From NCBI RefSeq assembly GCF_030864355.1, contig NC_083395.1, positions 1,674,001-1,738,000 on the forward strand: a DNA stretch of 64,000 nucleotides, in the 5' to 3' direction. The position numbers were made by a program, and so were the translations under genes. Every line of letters starts with the position of its first letter. Positions within the stretch are counted from its first letter, which is position 1. The notes under the pieces were generated by a model. The model was not told the origin of the DNA, did not search any database, and saw only the letters and a list, made by a program, of their open reading frames with translations. Below are positions 36,892 to 47,515 of the stretch, in pieces. Source of the DNA: Cutaneotrichosporon cavernicola. Its lineage: Eukaryota > Basidiomycota > Tremellomycetes > Trichosporonales > Trichosporonaceae.

Positions 36892-37344
36892 AGGCGGGTG
36901 ATACATAGTCCGAACTAATATGCAGCGTGTACGTGGGTACGTGAGTACGTGGTACGTTGGACAGGTTGCATTGGTATATCACAGTGGGCGGTACCTGAAT
37001 GGGGCAAATGTGTTCTATGACGGGCAGTAGCAAGGCTCTTTCAAGAACGGGCAGGTCGTATCACGAACAACACCCTTCTGAGGGTGTGGGTGAACATGAC
37101 CTTGTACAATAGTCACGGGCAGCGGAGCAGGGGGTGGAAAATGAAGGAATGACTAAAGAAGCCCAAGGGTTATGCGGAACTGTGGCTTGCAGAATCGGTG
37201 TGATGCGGAAACTTGGAACGGCAGAAACTGGCTTTCGCCCCCGGAACAAGAAGTCTGATGAGCTCTCCACGGATCTGGTCTGTCATCCCCGGATACAGTG
37301 GTTGAGACCTGGGCACGCCCCTGGCGCCCGCTGGTTGAAGAGCT
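36892..37344. other. Convergent spacer ERG26 / hypothetical gene
   Basis: This is the shared 3' flank; no gene or strong repeat is seen apart from a GTACGTG/ACGTGGTACG cluster near 36928-36957. Confidence 0.5.
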
Positions 37345-38490
37345 TCAGTGCTTGCGTGTCGGGTCGGGCGCCGGCACATCCTCAACGTCGAAGGCAGATT
37401 CAACCCAGCCATCGTCCGCCCACATAACCCCGCCAACCAGCCTGGCAGCCTCCCTGGCGAAATTGAAGTCGTAGAAGAAAGTGCCCGATTCCGCCCAGCG
37501 TTTAGACATTTCCTGGGCGGTTGGCCCCCAGGGGAGGTTTGAAAACACCTGGATGGCTGTGGTCCAGCGTGGGGTTGAGCAGAGATGGTGAATATGGAGG
37601 GGACACGCACACATGCTGTTGGTGCTAGTTCTCTCACACAGAATGGCACCAAGGCATCCAAGTTGGAATAGCTTGAGGATGGCATGGCGGACAGTGTAGG
37701 CATCAAAAGTTTCACCAAGCACGTTGATGTTTCTGAGGTGGTCCTCAAAGTTGTCTTTCAAACGGAGGATGCGTTCGAAAGGCTCGAGTTGGAATTTAAA
37801 CTCGACATTCTGGACCTGTCTGACGGGACCCAGGGCGCCTCCTTCGATGATTGTAAAGGACCAGCGGCGCTTGGTTTTGCCCCTACGAAAGAGGTAGACG
37901 CCTTTCTCTCGACAGAGGTTGTGGATACACTCCAGGTTCGTGCTGGAGAGGACTTTCTGAGGTCAGATGCGAGTCATGCACAACGAAACTAACCCAAAAG
38001 CCGAGGATCGTTACCGTCAACGCGCTTTCTGAGAGTGAATCCCTTCTCAAGTTGAGAATATCGTCCTGGCACGTCAGTGGCGTTCTCTCGTCTGCTGTCT
38101 CACCCAAAGCGGACCGCCGAGTATGGCGTAAGCAAGCCATGGTTCTGTGAGAATCAGGGCACCCATAAAGGCGCACTCGATGGGAAACGCATTGTTGACC
38201 ATGATGAGCCACATTCGATCGTGGATGGCACTGTCCTTGTCCACACGAAGGAAAGGATGGCGTTTCGGCTTAAGATCGTCGTACGGCTCCTCGTCAGAAA
38301 CTGTGGGCAGTGAGTTGACTGATGGGGCCGACTGGACAACCTGAGTGTCGAGCGGGGGTGTGTCGAGCGGGTGTGTGTCGAGCAGGAGTGTGTCGAGCGG
38401 GAGTGTGTCGAGCGGGGGTGTGTTGAGCGGCGGTTTGGACGATTTACCCTTCTTGTTCTTCTTCCCCATGACGCGAAGCTTGGGCGGCAC
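37345..38490 (-). CDS. Hypothetical protein with N-terminal PLDT repeats
   Basis: Exons 38104-38490, 37994-38065 and 37345-37956 join to 356 residues. I do not recognise the family. The N-terminus is basic (MGKKNKKGKSS), followed by five to six PLDT/LLDT pentapeptide-like repeats. A moderately hydrophobic stretch MWLIMVNNAFPIECAFMGAL crosses into WLAYAILGG, possibly one membrane-associated hairpin. The remainder is globular-looking and rich in Phe/Arg (LCREKGVYLFRRGKTKRR, FQLEPFERIL, LFQLGCLGAILCER). The two introns (38 and 37 nt) have normal CTGAC branch points, and joined frames are open throughout, which supports a real gene. An alternative start is the second Met (38469). Confidence 0.6.
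38345..38430. repeat. 15-nt coding tandem repeat (PLDT units)
   Basis: Five to six copies of a GTGTCGAGCGGGGGT-like unit lie in the 5' coding region of the minus-strand hypothetical gene. Confidence 0.8.
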
Positions 38491-39827
38491 CGAGTGACAG
38501 GGAACAAAATGGGAGTTTGTCTAAGTGAGGATGAAGGAGATCTGGGCAGACTCTTCGAGGTTTGAAAAGAGAAGAGAGAGAGAGGTGGGAAGTGGGATGT
38601 GGTTAGAACAGAGAACTGCAAGTGGTACAGTACAGATACGAGGGCAGGAAGGAAACACAAAAAGAAGAGAGAGAAAGTGAAGAACAACGACAAATGATGT
38701 AAGTTGTGCGATTAAGATAGTGCGTGCGAGGGTTGAGTCAACCAAGGCGAGGAAGGCAGCGAGATCCATAGATAGCGTGGGAGTTGGCAGCGAGTGCGAG
38801 TGCGAGTGCGAGTGCGAGAAACAAGGATGCCACACTTGAAAAGCGGTTCCCACTTTGGCGCCAAGAGTGGTAGAGTGGCAGAGTGGCAGAGTTGTAGCGT
38901 GACTAACAAGCCAAAAAGCTAACATTGTTCAACCCCACGTGCCTAACATTCGTCAATCCGTCGACGAACCGTTGGACAGTCGATGATGTGTGATGTGTGA
39001 GTTATACAGCTACAATATGCATATTGCAAAGTGGTCTTGCTCTATTGGGTCTCAAAGGTGTCATCACCCACATGGTCGAGTGCATTGCAATCAGAAGGTA
39101 GTGACGTAGAGCAGTTTTGCAGTCTTGTAGAGAGTGATCTATTGCGAGAGCGGAATCAAATAAGTGTAAAGTAAAAGGGAAAGCAGCCTTGAGGCAGAGC
39201 CGAGGCCGAACTGCCGCGCACACACAAACCCCCCAACACGCTTTACCCTGACGCGTCAGTCAGTCGCCTCTGTCACTCTGTAAGCCTCTCGGGCTCTCGC
39301 ACCCTCACCTAGGTACACCAAGTATGATCAAACACACTTGAATATGAACGAGAGACTACGGCCCACAACCCAGTACTAACCCCCTCCCCCCCCCGTCCTT
39401 CCTCCCCCGTCCTTCCTCCCCCCCGTCTAGGCCCCACCAACTCGCTTCGTTGTCACTTCGGCATATCAACACGGCCCGCTTCTCTTACCTTCCAACTCGC
39501 TTGACTCCACCCCGTACCCCCACTTGCCACTCAATCGACGCTTCAAATCCATTTGAGCCTCAACGACAACGACCACGACCGGCATTGGACACTTCGTTTC
39601 ACTCCTACAAACCCCCCTTTTTACAACCTTTGGTGCTTTGGCAAACCAACTTGACTTTTGACATTCAACCCAACTACCCTTCCCTTCCCTTCCTTGCCTC
39701 AAACCAACCAACTCGCACTCAAAACCACGGCATATCTCGCATTCCACTGTAAACGACTCTCCCACTCCATTGTATCACCACACCACACCTCACCTCGCTC
39801 GGCGCAACCCTACAAGGCAACACCGAG
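38491..39827. promoter_or_regulatory. Divergent region, hypothetical gene / VPS1
   Basis: 1.3 kb between two head-to-head starts. It contains a purine-rich stretch next to the hypothetical gene, a hexanucleotide repeat at 38789-38818, poly-C blocks near 39385-39425 and a pyrimidine-rich VPS1 leader. No gene is seen. Confidence 0.45.
38789..38818. repeat. (GAGTGC)n microsatellite
   Basis: Four to five tandem GAGTGC units in the divergent promoter region. Confidence 0.85.
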
Positions 39828-42486
39828 ATGGACAGCGACCTCATCGCACTCGTCAACAAGCTCCAGGACACGTTCAACGCCATCGGCGGCGACGCAGTTG
39901 ACCTGCCGCAGATCGTCGTCGTTGGCTCCCAGTCGTCGGGCAAGTCGTCCGTCCTCGAGACTATTGTCGGACGCGACTTTCTTCCTCGCGGCTCGGGCAT
40001 CGTGACCCGCCGCCCACTCGTCCTCCAACTCATTCACACCTCTGGCCTTGGCGGAGCCACTCAGGCGAGCACGTCGCAAGGTGGCCGCAGCTCGCCAGAC
40101 CGCAACACGCTCGACGACGGGTACCTTCCAGACCTCGGCGGCGGCAAGTCTGGCTCAGGCCGCTCGATGGGCGGCGACACTGGCATCGACTATGCCGAAT
40201 TCCTCCACCTCAACCGCCGTTTCACCGACTTTGACGAGGTCCGTCGGGAGATTGAGGCCGAGACCTTCCGCGTTGCTGGCCAGAACAAGGTGAGTCCGCA
40301 TACGTGTGCTCGTGGCGCCGATGAGCTCTACTGACGACCTCCGCAGGGCGTCTCAAAGCTGCCCATCAACCTCAAAATCTACGGACCAGGTGTACTCAAC
40401 CTCACCCTTGTCGACCTTCCTGGTCTCACCAAGGTGCCCGTTGGCGACCAGCCTAGCGACATTGAGCGCCAGATCAAGAACCTCGTGCTCGACTACATCA
40501 CCAACCCCAATGCGTGCGTTGCAGTGTGCTTGTGACAAACTAACACCAGGGTCATCCTCGCTGTTTCCCCGGCCAACGTCGACCTGGCCAACTCTGACGC
40601 TCTCAAGCTGGCGCGCACGGTCGACCCCCGTGGCCTTCGCACGCTCGGTGTGCTCACAAAGCTCGACCTCATGGACGCCGGGACCAACGCCCTCGACGTT
40701 CTCACCGGGCGGACATACCCGCTCAAGCTCGGGTTTATTGGTGTCGTGAACCGCTCGCAACAAGACATCAACCTCGACCTGCCGATGGAGGACGCGCGCC
40801 GCAAGGAAGAAGAGTTCTTCACGCAGCACCCTGTGTACCGCAACATTTCTCACCGCTGCGGCACGCGCTTCCTGGCCAAGACTCTCAACTCTGTGCGCAC
40901 CTTGTTTGAGCTCCACTGACCCCAGGTGCTCATGAACCACATCCGGGAAAAGCTCCCAGACATGAAGGCGCGTCTCAACACGTTGATGGGTCAGACGCAG
41001 CAGGAGCTCAACTCGTTTGGCGATGCAACCTTCCTCGGCGAGCAACACCGCGGCTCGCTTATCCTCAAGCTCATGACCGAGTTTGCCCGAGACTTTGTCT
41101 CGTCCATCGAGGGTACGAGCCTTGACATCTCGACCAAGGAGCTGTGTGGCGGCGCGCGCATCTACTACATCTTCAACGATGTGTTTGGTCACGCTCTGCA
41201 GTCGATCGACCCCACTCAGAACCTCACCGTTACCGACATCCGCACCGCGATCCGCAACTCGACCGGCCCCAGGCCCTCGATGTTTGTTCCAGAAGTGGCG
41301 TTCGACCTCCTGGTCAAGCCGCAGATCAGGCTGCTCGAGTCACCGAGCTTGCGTTGTGTCGAGCTCGTCTACGAGGAACTGATGAAGATTTGCCACAACT
41401 CGACCAGCCCCGAGCTCCAGCGGTTCCCCGGCCTCCACGCCCAGCTCGTAGAGGTCGTGTCGGAGCTCCTCCGCGAGCGTCTTGGGCCCACGTCCGACTA
41501 CGTCTCGAGCTTGATCCAAATCCAGGCAGCATACATCAACACGAACCACCCCGATTTCCAGGCTGGCACTGCTGCCATTGCGCGTGCTGGCGCCCAGATC
41601 TCGCTCCCGCCACCCAGGCCGCTCATCTCGCCTGACGAGTCGGTTCTCGAGGGCGACGAGTCTTCGTCCGACTCGGACGCTCCTCTCCCTGTCAATGGTA
41701 GCACTAAGGGCCACCATCACGGCAAGGGCTCGACCATTTCTGTGCCCGAGGCTCGCAACTCTGGCTCCAAGATCCTCGACGCGGCCAAGTCAGGACACTT
41801 CAGAGCCTCTTCGCACTCTGGTCCCCGGTCACCGCACCCAGGGTCGACACAAGCGGGTCTCGGTAGCTCGCCAAACCACAACGCCAACAATGCCAAGGAG
41901 ACGTTCCTCAACTACTTCTTCGGCGGGCCAAACGGGCCAAACGGGATGGGCCCAGGGCCATCTGGCGCTGGCCACCACCGCCGTGGCGGTCCCGAACCCC
42001 GCACAGCAGCGACGTCGACGCATGACATCCTGCCGGATCTCGGTACGCGTAGAACTGGCGGTGCTCCCGGCAGCCTGGACCAGACGAACGCGGCCTTTGA
42101 CATGAAGAGCCTAAGCAAACACATCGACCCGTCGGAGCAGCCCGTCCATCTGACGCCGAAGGAGGAGATGGAGGCGAACCTCATCCGCTCCCTCATTGCC
42201 AACTACTTCAGCATTGTGCGACAGACGATCCAGGACCTGACCCCTAAGGCGATCATGCACCTGCTCGTGAGTCTCCATTTCTGGACACCATTAACCGCAG
42301 GTCAACTTCTCGAGGGATGCGATCCAGCAGCGCTTGGTCACGCAGCTTTACAAGCCAGAGCTGTTCGGTGAGCTGTTGCACGAGGACGAGGCGCTCGTGG
42401 CGGAGCGGACGCGCGTCAAGTCCCTGTTGGACGCGTACAAGGAGGCGTTCCGTGTGCTGTCCGAAGTGTCCCTCAAGAGCTCGTAG
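39828..42486 (+). CDS. VPS1: Dynamin-like GTPase Vps1
   Basis: Exons 39828-40289, 40347-40513, 40550-40892, 40926-42266 and 42301-42486 join to 832 residues. GTPase motifs are complete: P-loop [10 protein letters not shown] (residues 33-42), switch Thr in [11 protein letters not shown]3 DLPGLTK, G4 TKLDLMD. The middle domain follows, and the GTPase effector domain is at the C-terminus (split by the last intron). There is no PH domain; its place is taken by a Ser/Gly/His/Pro-rich insertion of about 170 residues, which makes the protein longer than yeast Vps1 (about 700). A second low-complexity insertion sits inside the GTPase domain after LQLIHTSG. It drives membrane scission in Golgi-to-endosome, peroxisome and endocytic traffic. 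Confidence 0.95.
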
Positions 42487-42759
42487 ATGGCGATCTTGTT
42501 GATGCATACCGCGATGTTGTGCTGCTGCTATACATGTTACAGTCTTCTGCTCCAGTTATGCATTCCTTGTGCTAGCGTTGGGTTGAGCAGCGAGACGGGG
42601 TTACGAGATGACCACAGAGTTTGAAAATGTTGGTGTGGTTAGGGTGCAGAGATTGACGAGATGGCGATAGAAGCGTGCCTGGCATGCGGGTGTGATCGGT
42701 GCAACCGAAATGTTGTGGCTCATGTTCTCTGGTAACTCACCACTTCTCCGATCTCCAAA

Positions 42760-43994
42760 ATGATCCCTCTGCTCGCGCGCTCAGCATGCGCGCGCACCGG
42801 GCTGGGAGTCGGCGCAAGTGTCCGGCGCATTGCACCCCTCGCGCGTCTCTCCACACAAACCGCAAAACGCGCCGTTCCCAAGACCTCCTTCCTTGCTCCT
42901 GCGCACACCGTTCCCCGCCGCTCCCTCGCCGACACGCCGGCTTCCTCTTCCATCGCTTCCGCATCATCTTCCCAAGCGGCGGCAACTGCTCCATCTGTCC
43001 CCGCCACCCCACCTACCGCCTTTGACCGCTTCATTCCGACCTGGGCAGCCGGCATCAAGCCCTACCTCTACCTCCTGCGATGGGACAAGCCGATCGGCGC
43101 CCTCCTCCTCTACTGGCCTGGCGCATGGGCGATCACCATGGCCTCGACAGCGACCCACGCACCGCTGTGGGTTCCGCTGTGGTACCTGGCCGTCTTCGGT
43201 GTTGGCGCGATGGTGATGCGCGGTGCAGGCTGCATCATCAACGACATGTGGGATGCCAAGATGGACGCAAAGGTAGAGCGCACGGCAACACGTCCCCTCG
43301 CCGCGGGAACAGTCACGCATAAGGCCGCAACCATTTTCCTCGGATCGCAGCTTCTCCTCGGACTCGGCGTCCTCACCCAGCTCAACATGTATTCGATCGT
43401 CCTTGGGGCGGCCAGTCTGCCCCTCATCTTCATTTATCCCTTCATGAAGCGGATCACGTACTATCCCCAGATTGTGCTTGGACTATGTTTCGAATGGGGC
43501 GCCCTTCTGGGATGGAGTGCTGTCGCGGGGAGCGTCGACTGGAGCGTTGCTGCGCCGCTGTACGCCGGTTGCGTGGTGTATTGCGTGGCTTACGACACTA
43601 TTTATGCGCACCAGGTGAGTCTAGCAAGAATGCGCTGACAACAGGATAAGCGCGACGACGTGACTGCCGGCGTCAAGTCGACTGCGCTGGCTTGGGGCGA
43701 CAAGTCCAAGCCCATTATCAGCACGCTGTACACGGGCTTCATTGGCGCTCTCGCGTACGCCGGGTACGCGATGGGTGCCGGGCCGCTGTACTACGCCATC
43801 TCGTGTGTGGGCGGCGCGGCTCACCTCGCGTGGCAGGTGATCACTGTCGACCTCGACAGCCGGGCCGACTGCTGGAACAAGTTTACGTCCAACGGCTATG
43901 TGACCGGCCCTCTAATCTGGGCAGGCATGTTTGCCGACTACCTCTCACAGGTGAGGTGCAATCTCGATAGCGCTAACACCAGGTCATCTTCTAG
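42760..43994 (+). CDS. COQ2: 4-hydroxybenzoate polyprenyltransferase, mitochondrial
   Basis: Exons 42760-43614, 43645-43950 and 43983-43994 join to 390 residues. An 80-residue Arg/Ser/Ala-rich N-terminus is the mitochondrial presequence. The UbiA-superfamily core has multiple hydrophobic helices, the first Asp-rich motif NDMWDAKMD near residue 160, and the second [13 protein letters not shown] across the first splice junction. It attaches the polyprenyl tail to 4-hydroxybenzoate in coenzyme Q synthesis at the inner membrane. The last exon encodes only VIF and the stop. The stop lies 20 bp from the stop of the convergent M50B-like gene, so the 3' UTRs must overlap. Confidence 0.95.
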
Positions 43995-44014
43995 ATATGC
44001 ATTGGGACTATAGA

Positions 44015-45161
44015 TTACCATGGCGATCCTGAGGTCAGCTCGTTCGAGTTGGACTCACCCCCGAGGAAACGGTCGGCCGCGGCCATCTGGTCGTCCCACG
44101 ACGTCTTGAACGCAGCGATGCCGAGGAGGAGACCGGCGCCGAAAACTGTATGAGCTCGCCAGTGCGGCCTAGCAACACTTACAGAGGATGGAGATGAGGA
44201 GCCAAAACGTGCCTGCGTCAGTGCGCCCACACCAAACTCACCCCAGACATAAGAGTTGCCGAAGTGCACGACCTTTGCGAACTGACTCGCATCACTTGCC
44301 GCAATCTTGCGCTTAAGTGTATCGTCGATAATGTCCCACTGGGTCAGCTCGTCCGATCCGAACGCACGATGCAGTACAGGCACGACATGACGCCAATAAA
44401 GAGCACGAGGAAGCGGAGTCCGACGGAATGGTATACGACCCAAGCGACGGCGATCAGAATGCCAGTGAAGAGGAACGTGGCATACGCGACCCAGCTCCGT
44501 CGCGCCCACCAGAGGGTGATAAGAAGCAGAGGCGCAAGAACGAGGCACGCGACCTTGGAAGCGTTGATGTCGAAGCCCTTGAATCAGTGACTCCAGATAC
44601 GACTTACGCAGGCGATGAGGGCTGCCCCGAACGCCGACGAGCCTAGGTATCCAGCTGGGAGGGTGATCTGCTTCAGCTATGAAGGGGAGCTTGAAAATGT
44701 AGACGCGGCTCACCAGTTGTATACCACCACGCATGCGGGTACATCCCCCCTCGTTTGGGTCGAGCTAGGTTAGCAAAGTTTGGAGAGACGTACTTGGATG
44801 CTCTCGATTCGGGCGCATGTTAGCACCCCAGCGAGGGCATGGCTCATCTCGTGCAACCCGACGGTCTGATTAGCTTTGAATGTAGGAGATCGAAGGCGTA
44901 CAAGGAGCTTGAAGGGGTAGATGAGTTCGCAGAGGACCGGGACGTGCCACTGGTGTCAGTTGGGATGGGAGGGGACGGACCACTGTCGTCAGCTCATCTG
45001 ATAAGGAGAGGGCCCAAGCACGTACATATCCCAATGACGAGGATATAGCACCCGGCGACGATGAGGGTGACCCGCTGTGTCGGGTTCGGAGTCCAGTGTT
45101 CTGGCGAGCTCCAGTTTGCGCGGGCGAACAGGCCACCCTCGTTAAAGCTGATTGGTGCCAT
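44015..45161 (-). CDS. Fungal M50B-like integral membrane metalloprotease-family protein
   Basis: Eleven exons join to 268 residues: 45026-45161, 44981-44982, 44902-44949, 44794-44865, 44714-44764, 44608-44667, 44368-44577, 44242-44338, 44183-44212, 44059-44145 and 44015-44028. The zinc motif HEMSH (HExxH) is at residues 67-71, followed by a LDPNEGG-type element and MRGGIQL. Several hydrophobic helices follow (LVLAPLLLITLWW, FLFTGILIAVAWVVY, FLVLFIGVMSCLY), then WDIIDDTLKRKI. This matches the uncharacterised fungal peptidase-M50B-like family; proteolytic activity is inferred from the motif only. The second exon is 2 nt, needed to keep the frame from GI through L to WHVPVL. All ten introns are 29-46 nt, an extreme density. 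Confidence 0.82.
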
Positions 45162-45929
45162 GTCGATGAGAAGAGATGAAGGAGATGAAAGGATGAGAGT
45201 TGGTGGCGTTGTTTACATTGTGCCTGCCTGCTAATCTCGTGGCCGCACAGACCCTCCGCAGGCCGCAGCCCGCAGCAAAGGCAATGCATCCACACTCGAG
45301 ATCGCAACCACTGGCGCCCAGCACAACTCAGTTGACTCATAACTCGTGTCGAGCGGCGATGCATGCAACAGTTGGCCAGTTGACTGCTTGAAGACTCGAT
45401 TTCCATCTGTCACGTGATTGTTGTTTGTCTCCTATCGGCCCCGTCGCCGACGACAGACATCTGAGACAGGGGCGCGGGCGGGTTCCCGTCTTGGGCTGCT
45501 CTAGACTCTCTAGACCGACTAGGCCATGAGATGAGACGTCGACCTCGGCAGCTTGAACTTGAAAGTTGCAAACTAAACCAAAGTCAAGTGGAGTACTAGA
45601 CCTCATTTCGGTCGGTATGAGTGCCTGTACCCAAGTTGACGCGACTGTTTTTGAGAATTATTACCTATGACCCATGACTAACCCACTTTGATGCACTGTG
45701 ACTCCTCTGACGCATCCCGCCAAAGCCCCTGGCCCAGAAATGCGGAACCAGCCCTCCTTCCCTGTGTCGCCCTGTATCCCTCTAACCCGAAACTCTGAGA
45801 CGCGGAATCCTCCCACACCATGTCGTAATAAAGAGGAGATTGCATTGGCTATAGGAGTATGGAGAAATGGCGTCCAGAGTCGTCGGAGACGGTGCGAGAG
45901 AATATCTCGGGCTCGGTGGGCGACTTGGT
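45162..45929. other. Spacer between M50B-like gene and cysteine-rich gene
   Basis: Promoter of the M50B-like gene and 3' flank of the secreted-peptide gene. No gene or notable repeat is seen. Confidence 0.5.
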
Positions 45930-46307
45930 TTACGCCTCGGGGTCGACCTCGGTCGTGGTGGGGAGGTCGTACCAGTCCTGCGCCTCGCAGACGTTGCAGC
46001 CGCCGTGGCAAGCCGACGGCCAGTTGGGGTAGTTGCCCTTGGCGACCTCCCAGGCGGGCCAGCGGACCTTGCGGCCGTCGGGAGTGAAGCACTTGCACTT
46101 GCCGAGGAAGCACGATTGGCCGAGGGTGAAGAGGCCAGTGTCCTTGTAGCAGAAGGAGGCGCAGAAGGCGCGGCAGTTGGCTCCCTTGAGCTTGCACGAT
46201 AGGAAGCGCTTGTCGTGCGAGACCTCGGCGGCCTCGGCCTCAGGGGCGGGGGCAGCGAGGGCGGGGACGGCGAAGGCAGCGATAGCGAGGGTAGCGAAGA
46301 GCTTCAT
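45930..46307 (-). CDS. Small secreted cysteine-rich pre-pro-protein, defensin-like
   Basis: A single uninterrupted 125-residue frame. Residues 1-18 (MKLFATLAIAAFAVPALA) are a clear signal peptide, followed by an acidic Ala/Pro/Glu pro-segment that ends in a dibasic KR after HD, a typical Kex2 site. The mature part has ten cysteines; the first seven show C-x6-C-x3-C-x3-C ... G-x-SC-x4-C-x-C, close to the C-x3-C and C-x-C spacing of CS-alpha-beta defensins. A second Cys group (CHGGCNVC) follows a Trp/Lys-rich linker. Function is not proven; an antimicrobial or signalling secreted peptide is the inference. A TATA box lies about 50 bp upstream of the start, unusual in this window and consistent with strong regulated expression. 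Confidence 0.75.
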   Translation of the reverse strand: MKLFATLAIAAFAVPALAAPAPEAEAAEVSHDKRFLSCKLKGANCRAFCASFCYKDTGLFTLGQSCFLGKCKCFTPDGRKVRWPAWEVAKGNYPNWPSACHGGCNVCEAQDWYDLPTTTEVDPEA

Positions 46308-46355
46308 TGTGAGGTGAGATTGATGGATGAAAGATTGGAGGAGGAAGGATGGGGA

Positions 46356-46362
46356 TTATATA
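46356..46362 (-). promoter_or_regulatory. TATA box of the cysteine-rich secreted protein gene
   Basis: TATATAA on the minus strand, 49-55 bp upstream of the ATG, with a pyrimidine-rich leader between. Confidence 0.6.
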
Positions 46363-47002
46363 GCCCAGAGCCAGAGAGAATACGGCTGCAGCGCGGATCG
46401 ATACAACCCCAAGTTGAGACGGGCCCGAACAGGAAAATAGGTAGACCCCACACATGGTGGCCATCACCACTCCGTACAGGTACGCGTCCCATGCCGATAA
46501 CTAGATAACCCGGCGTTTCAAGCTAGATAGTTTACCATATCCCATGCCAACACGTGTGTTGCCTGCCCAGGAAGGAAGGAGACGGGACCTCCCGTCCCGA
46601 GTTCCGTTACCCATGCATCTCTTGGCCCAACCACAACCTACCCAGCTAGTCTTGGCACCGATACTTGGAACAAGGTTAACTTGTACCGGGGGTGGCGGGA
46701 CCGTGCCGCGCTGGTTTCATGCCGATCAGTACATGAGCTGGGTGTGGCATGCAGGCAGACCGAGCAATGTCTTGGATCGGAGCCTAGGATTACGGCTTGC
46801 TGTGACATTACGACACTTCCTACTTCAGGTTACTGGTGTTACATTCACGTTAACTGGATCGCCAAGCACCCGTGCTGAAAGGCCAGTAAGAGTAAGGCGA
46901 CGCGGCCCTGGAGTATAAGCACCACGCTAAATGTTCAGCGACCAAGTCGGGCGGGAGTGTTTCGGATATCCGTGGAGAGCAATCGTCCGCCCAGATAGCC
47001 CG

Positions 47003-47377
47003 TCACTGTGGTTGCATCGGAGAAACGCGATGCTCGCCGGACAGTCTGCCGTCTATAAGTATTAATTCATCTCTGTAGCCGATGTACCAGGTCCGGATCT
47101 TGGGTTGGGTCAGAACCCAGACCAGTCTGCTCCTGGTGGCCGCCGAGGATTGTTTGGTACTTTGTCGGTACACTTGAAAGTACGTCTGGGTGGTGATACC
47201 GCACTCTGCGATAATTGTTTGTCGTCGCTGGATTGAGGAGGTCAGTTCACCATCCATGAAGGAAAGTATCTTGCACAAGAGGGGAGCACCAGCTCTGTCT
47301 GACCGGTTACAACTGTAGTTTAAGCACGGAGAAATGCTCGGAACAGCACTTTCATTACAAGTCGAACATATTACCAT
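47003..47377 (-). CDS. Doubtful small ORF, hypothetical
   Basis: 124 codons with ATG, mixed amino-acid composition (for example FMDGELTSSIQRRQTIIAE and WYIGYRDELILIDGRL) and no intron. It is less GC-biased at third positions than neighbouring genes and has no recognisable family, so it may be chance. Confidence 0.22.
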   Translation of the reverse strand: MVICSTCNESAVPSISPCLNYSCNRSDRAGAPLLCKILSFMDGELTSSIQRRQTIIAECGITTQTYFQVYRQSTKQSSAATRSRLVWVLTQPKIRTWYIGYRDELILIDGRLSGEHRVSPMQPQ

Positions 47378-47515
47378 TGATTAAAGGGAGGTTCAAATAA
47401 GAGCCACGTGCCAAACACAAAGTGACCTACCTACCTCTCGACGTCAATGTCAATCAACCTCCCACAACGGCCACAACTCAACAACTGATACCCCTTTTCT
47501 GCAGAGCATCGCGTC

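Larger units (their letters stand above)
46308..47515. other. Divergent region, cysteine-rich gene / LSM2
   Basis: 1.2 kb with the TATA-type promoter at the left and the LSM2 leader at the right. One 124-codon minus-strand ORF is listed separately as doubtful; otherwise nothing is recognised. Confidence 0.45.

Noticed and set aside
46544..46918. 124-codon plus-strand ORF
   Set aside because: Codon use and composition unlike neighbours; no splice signals; intergenic.
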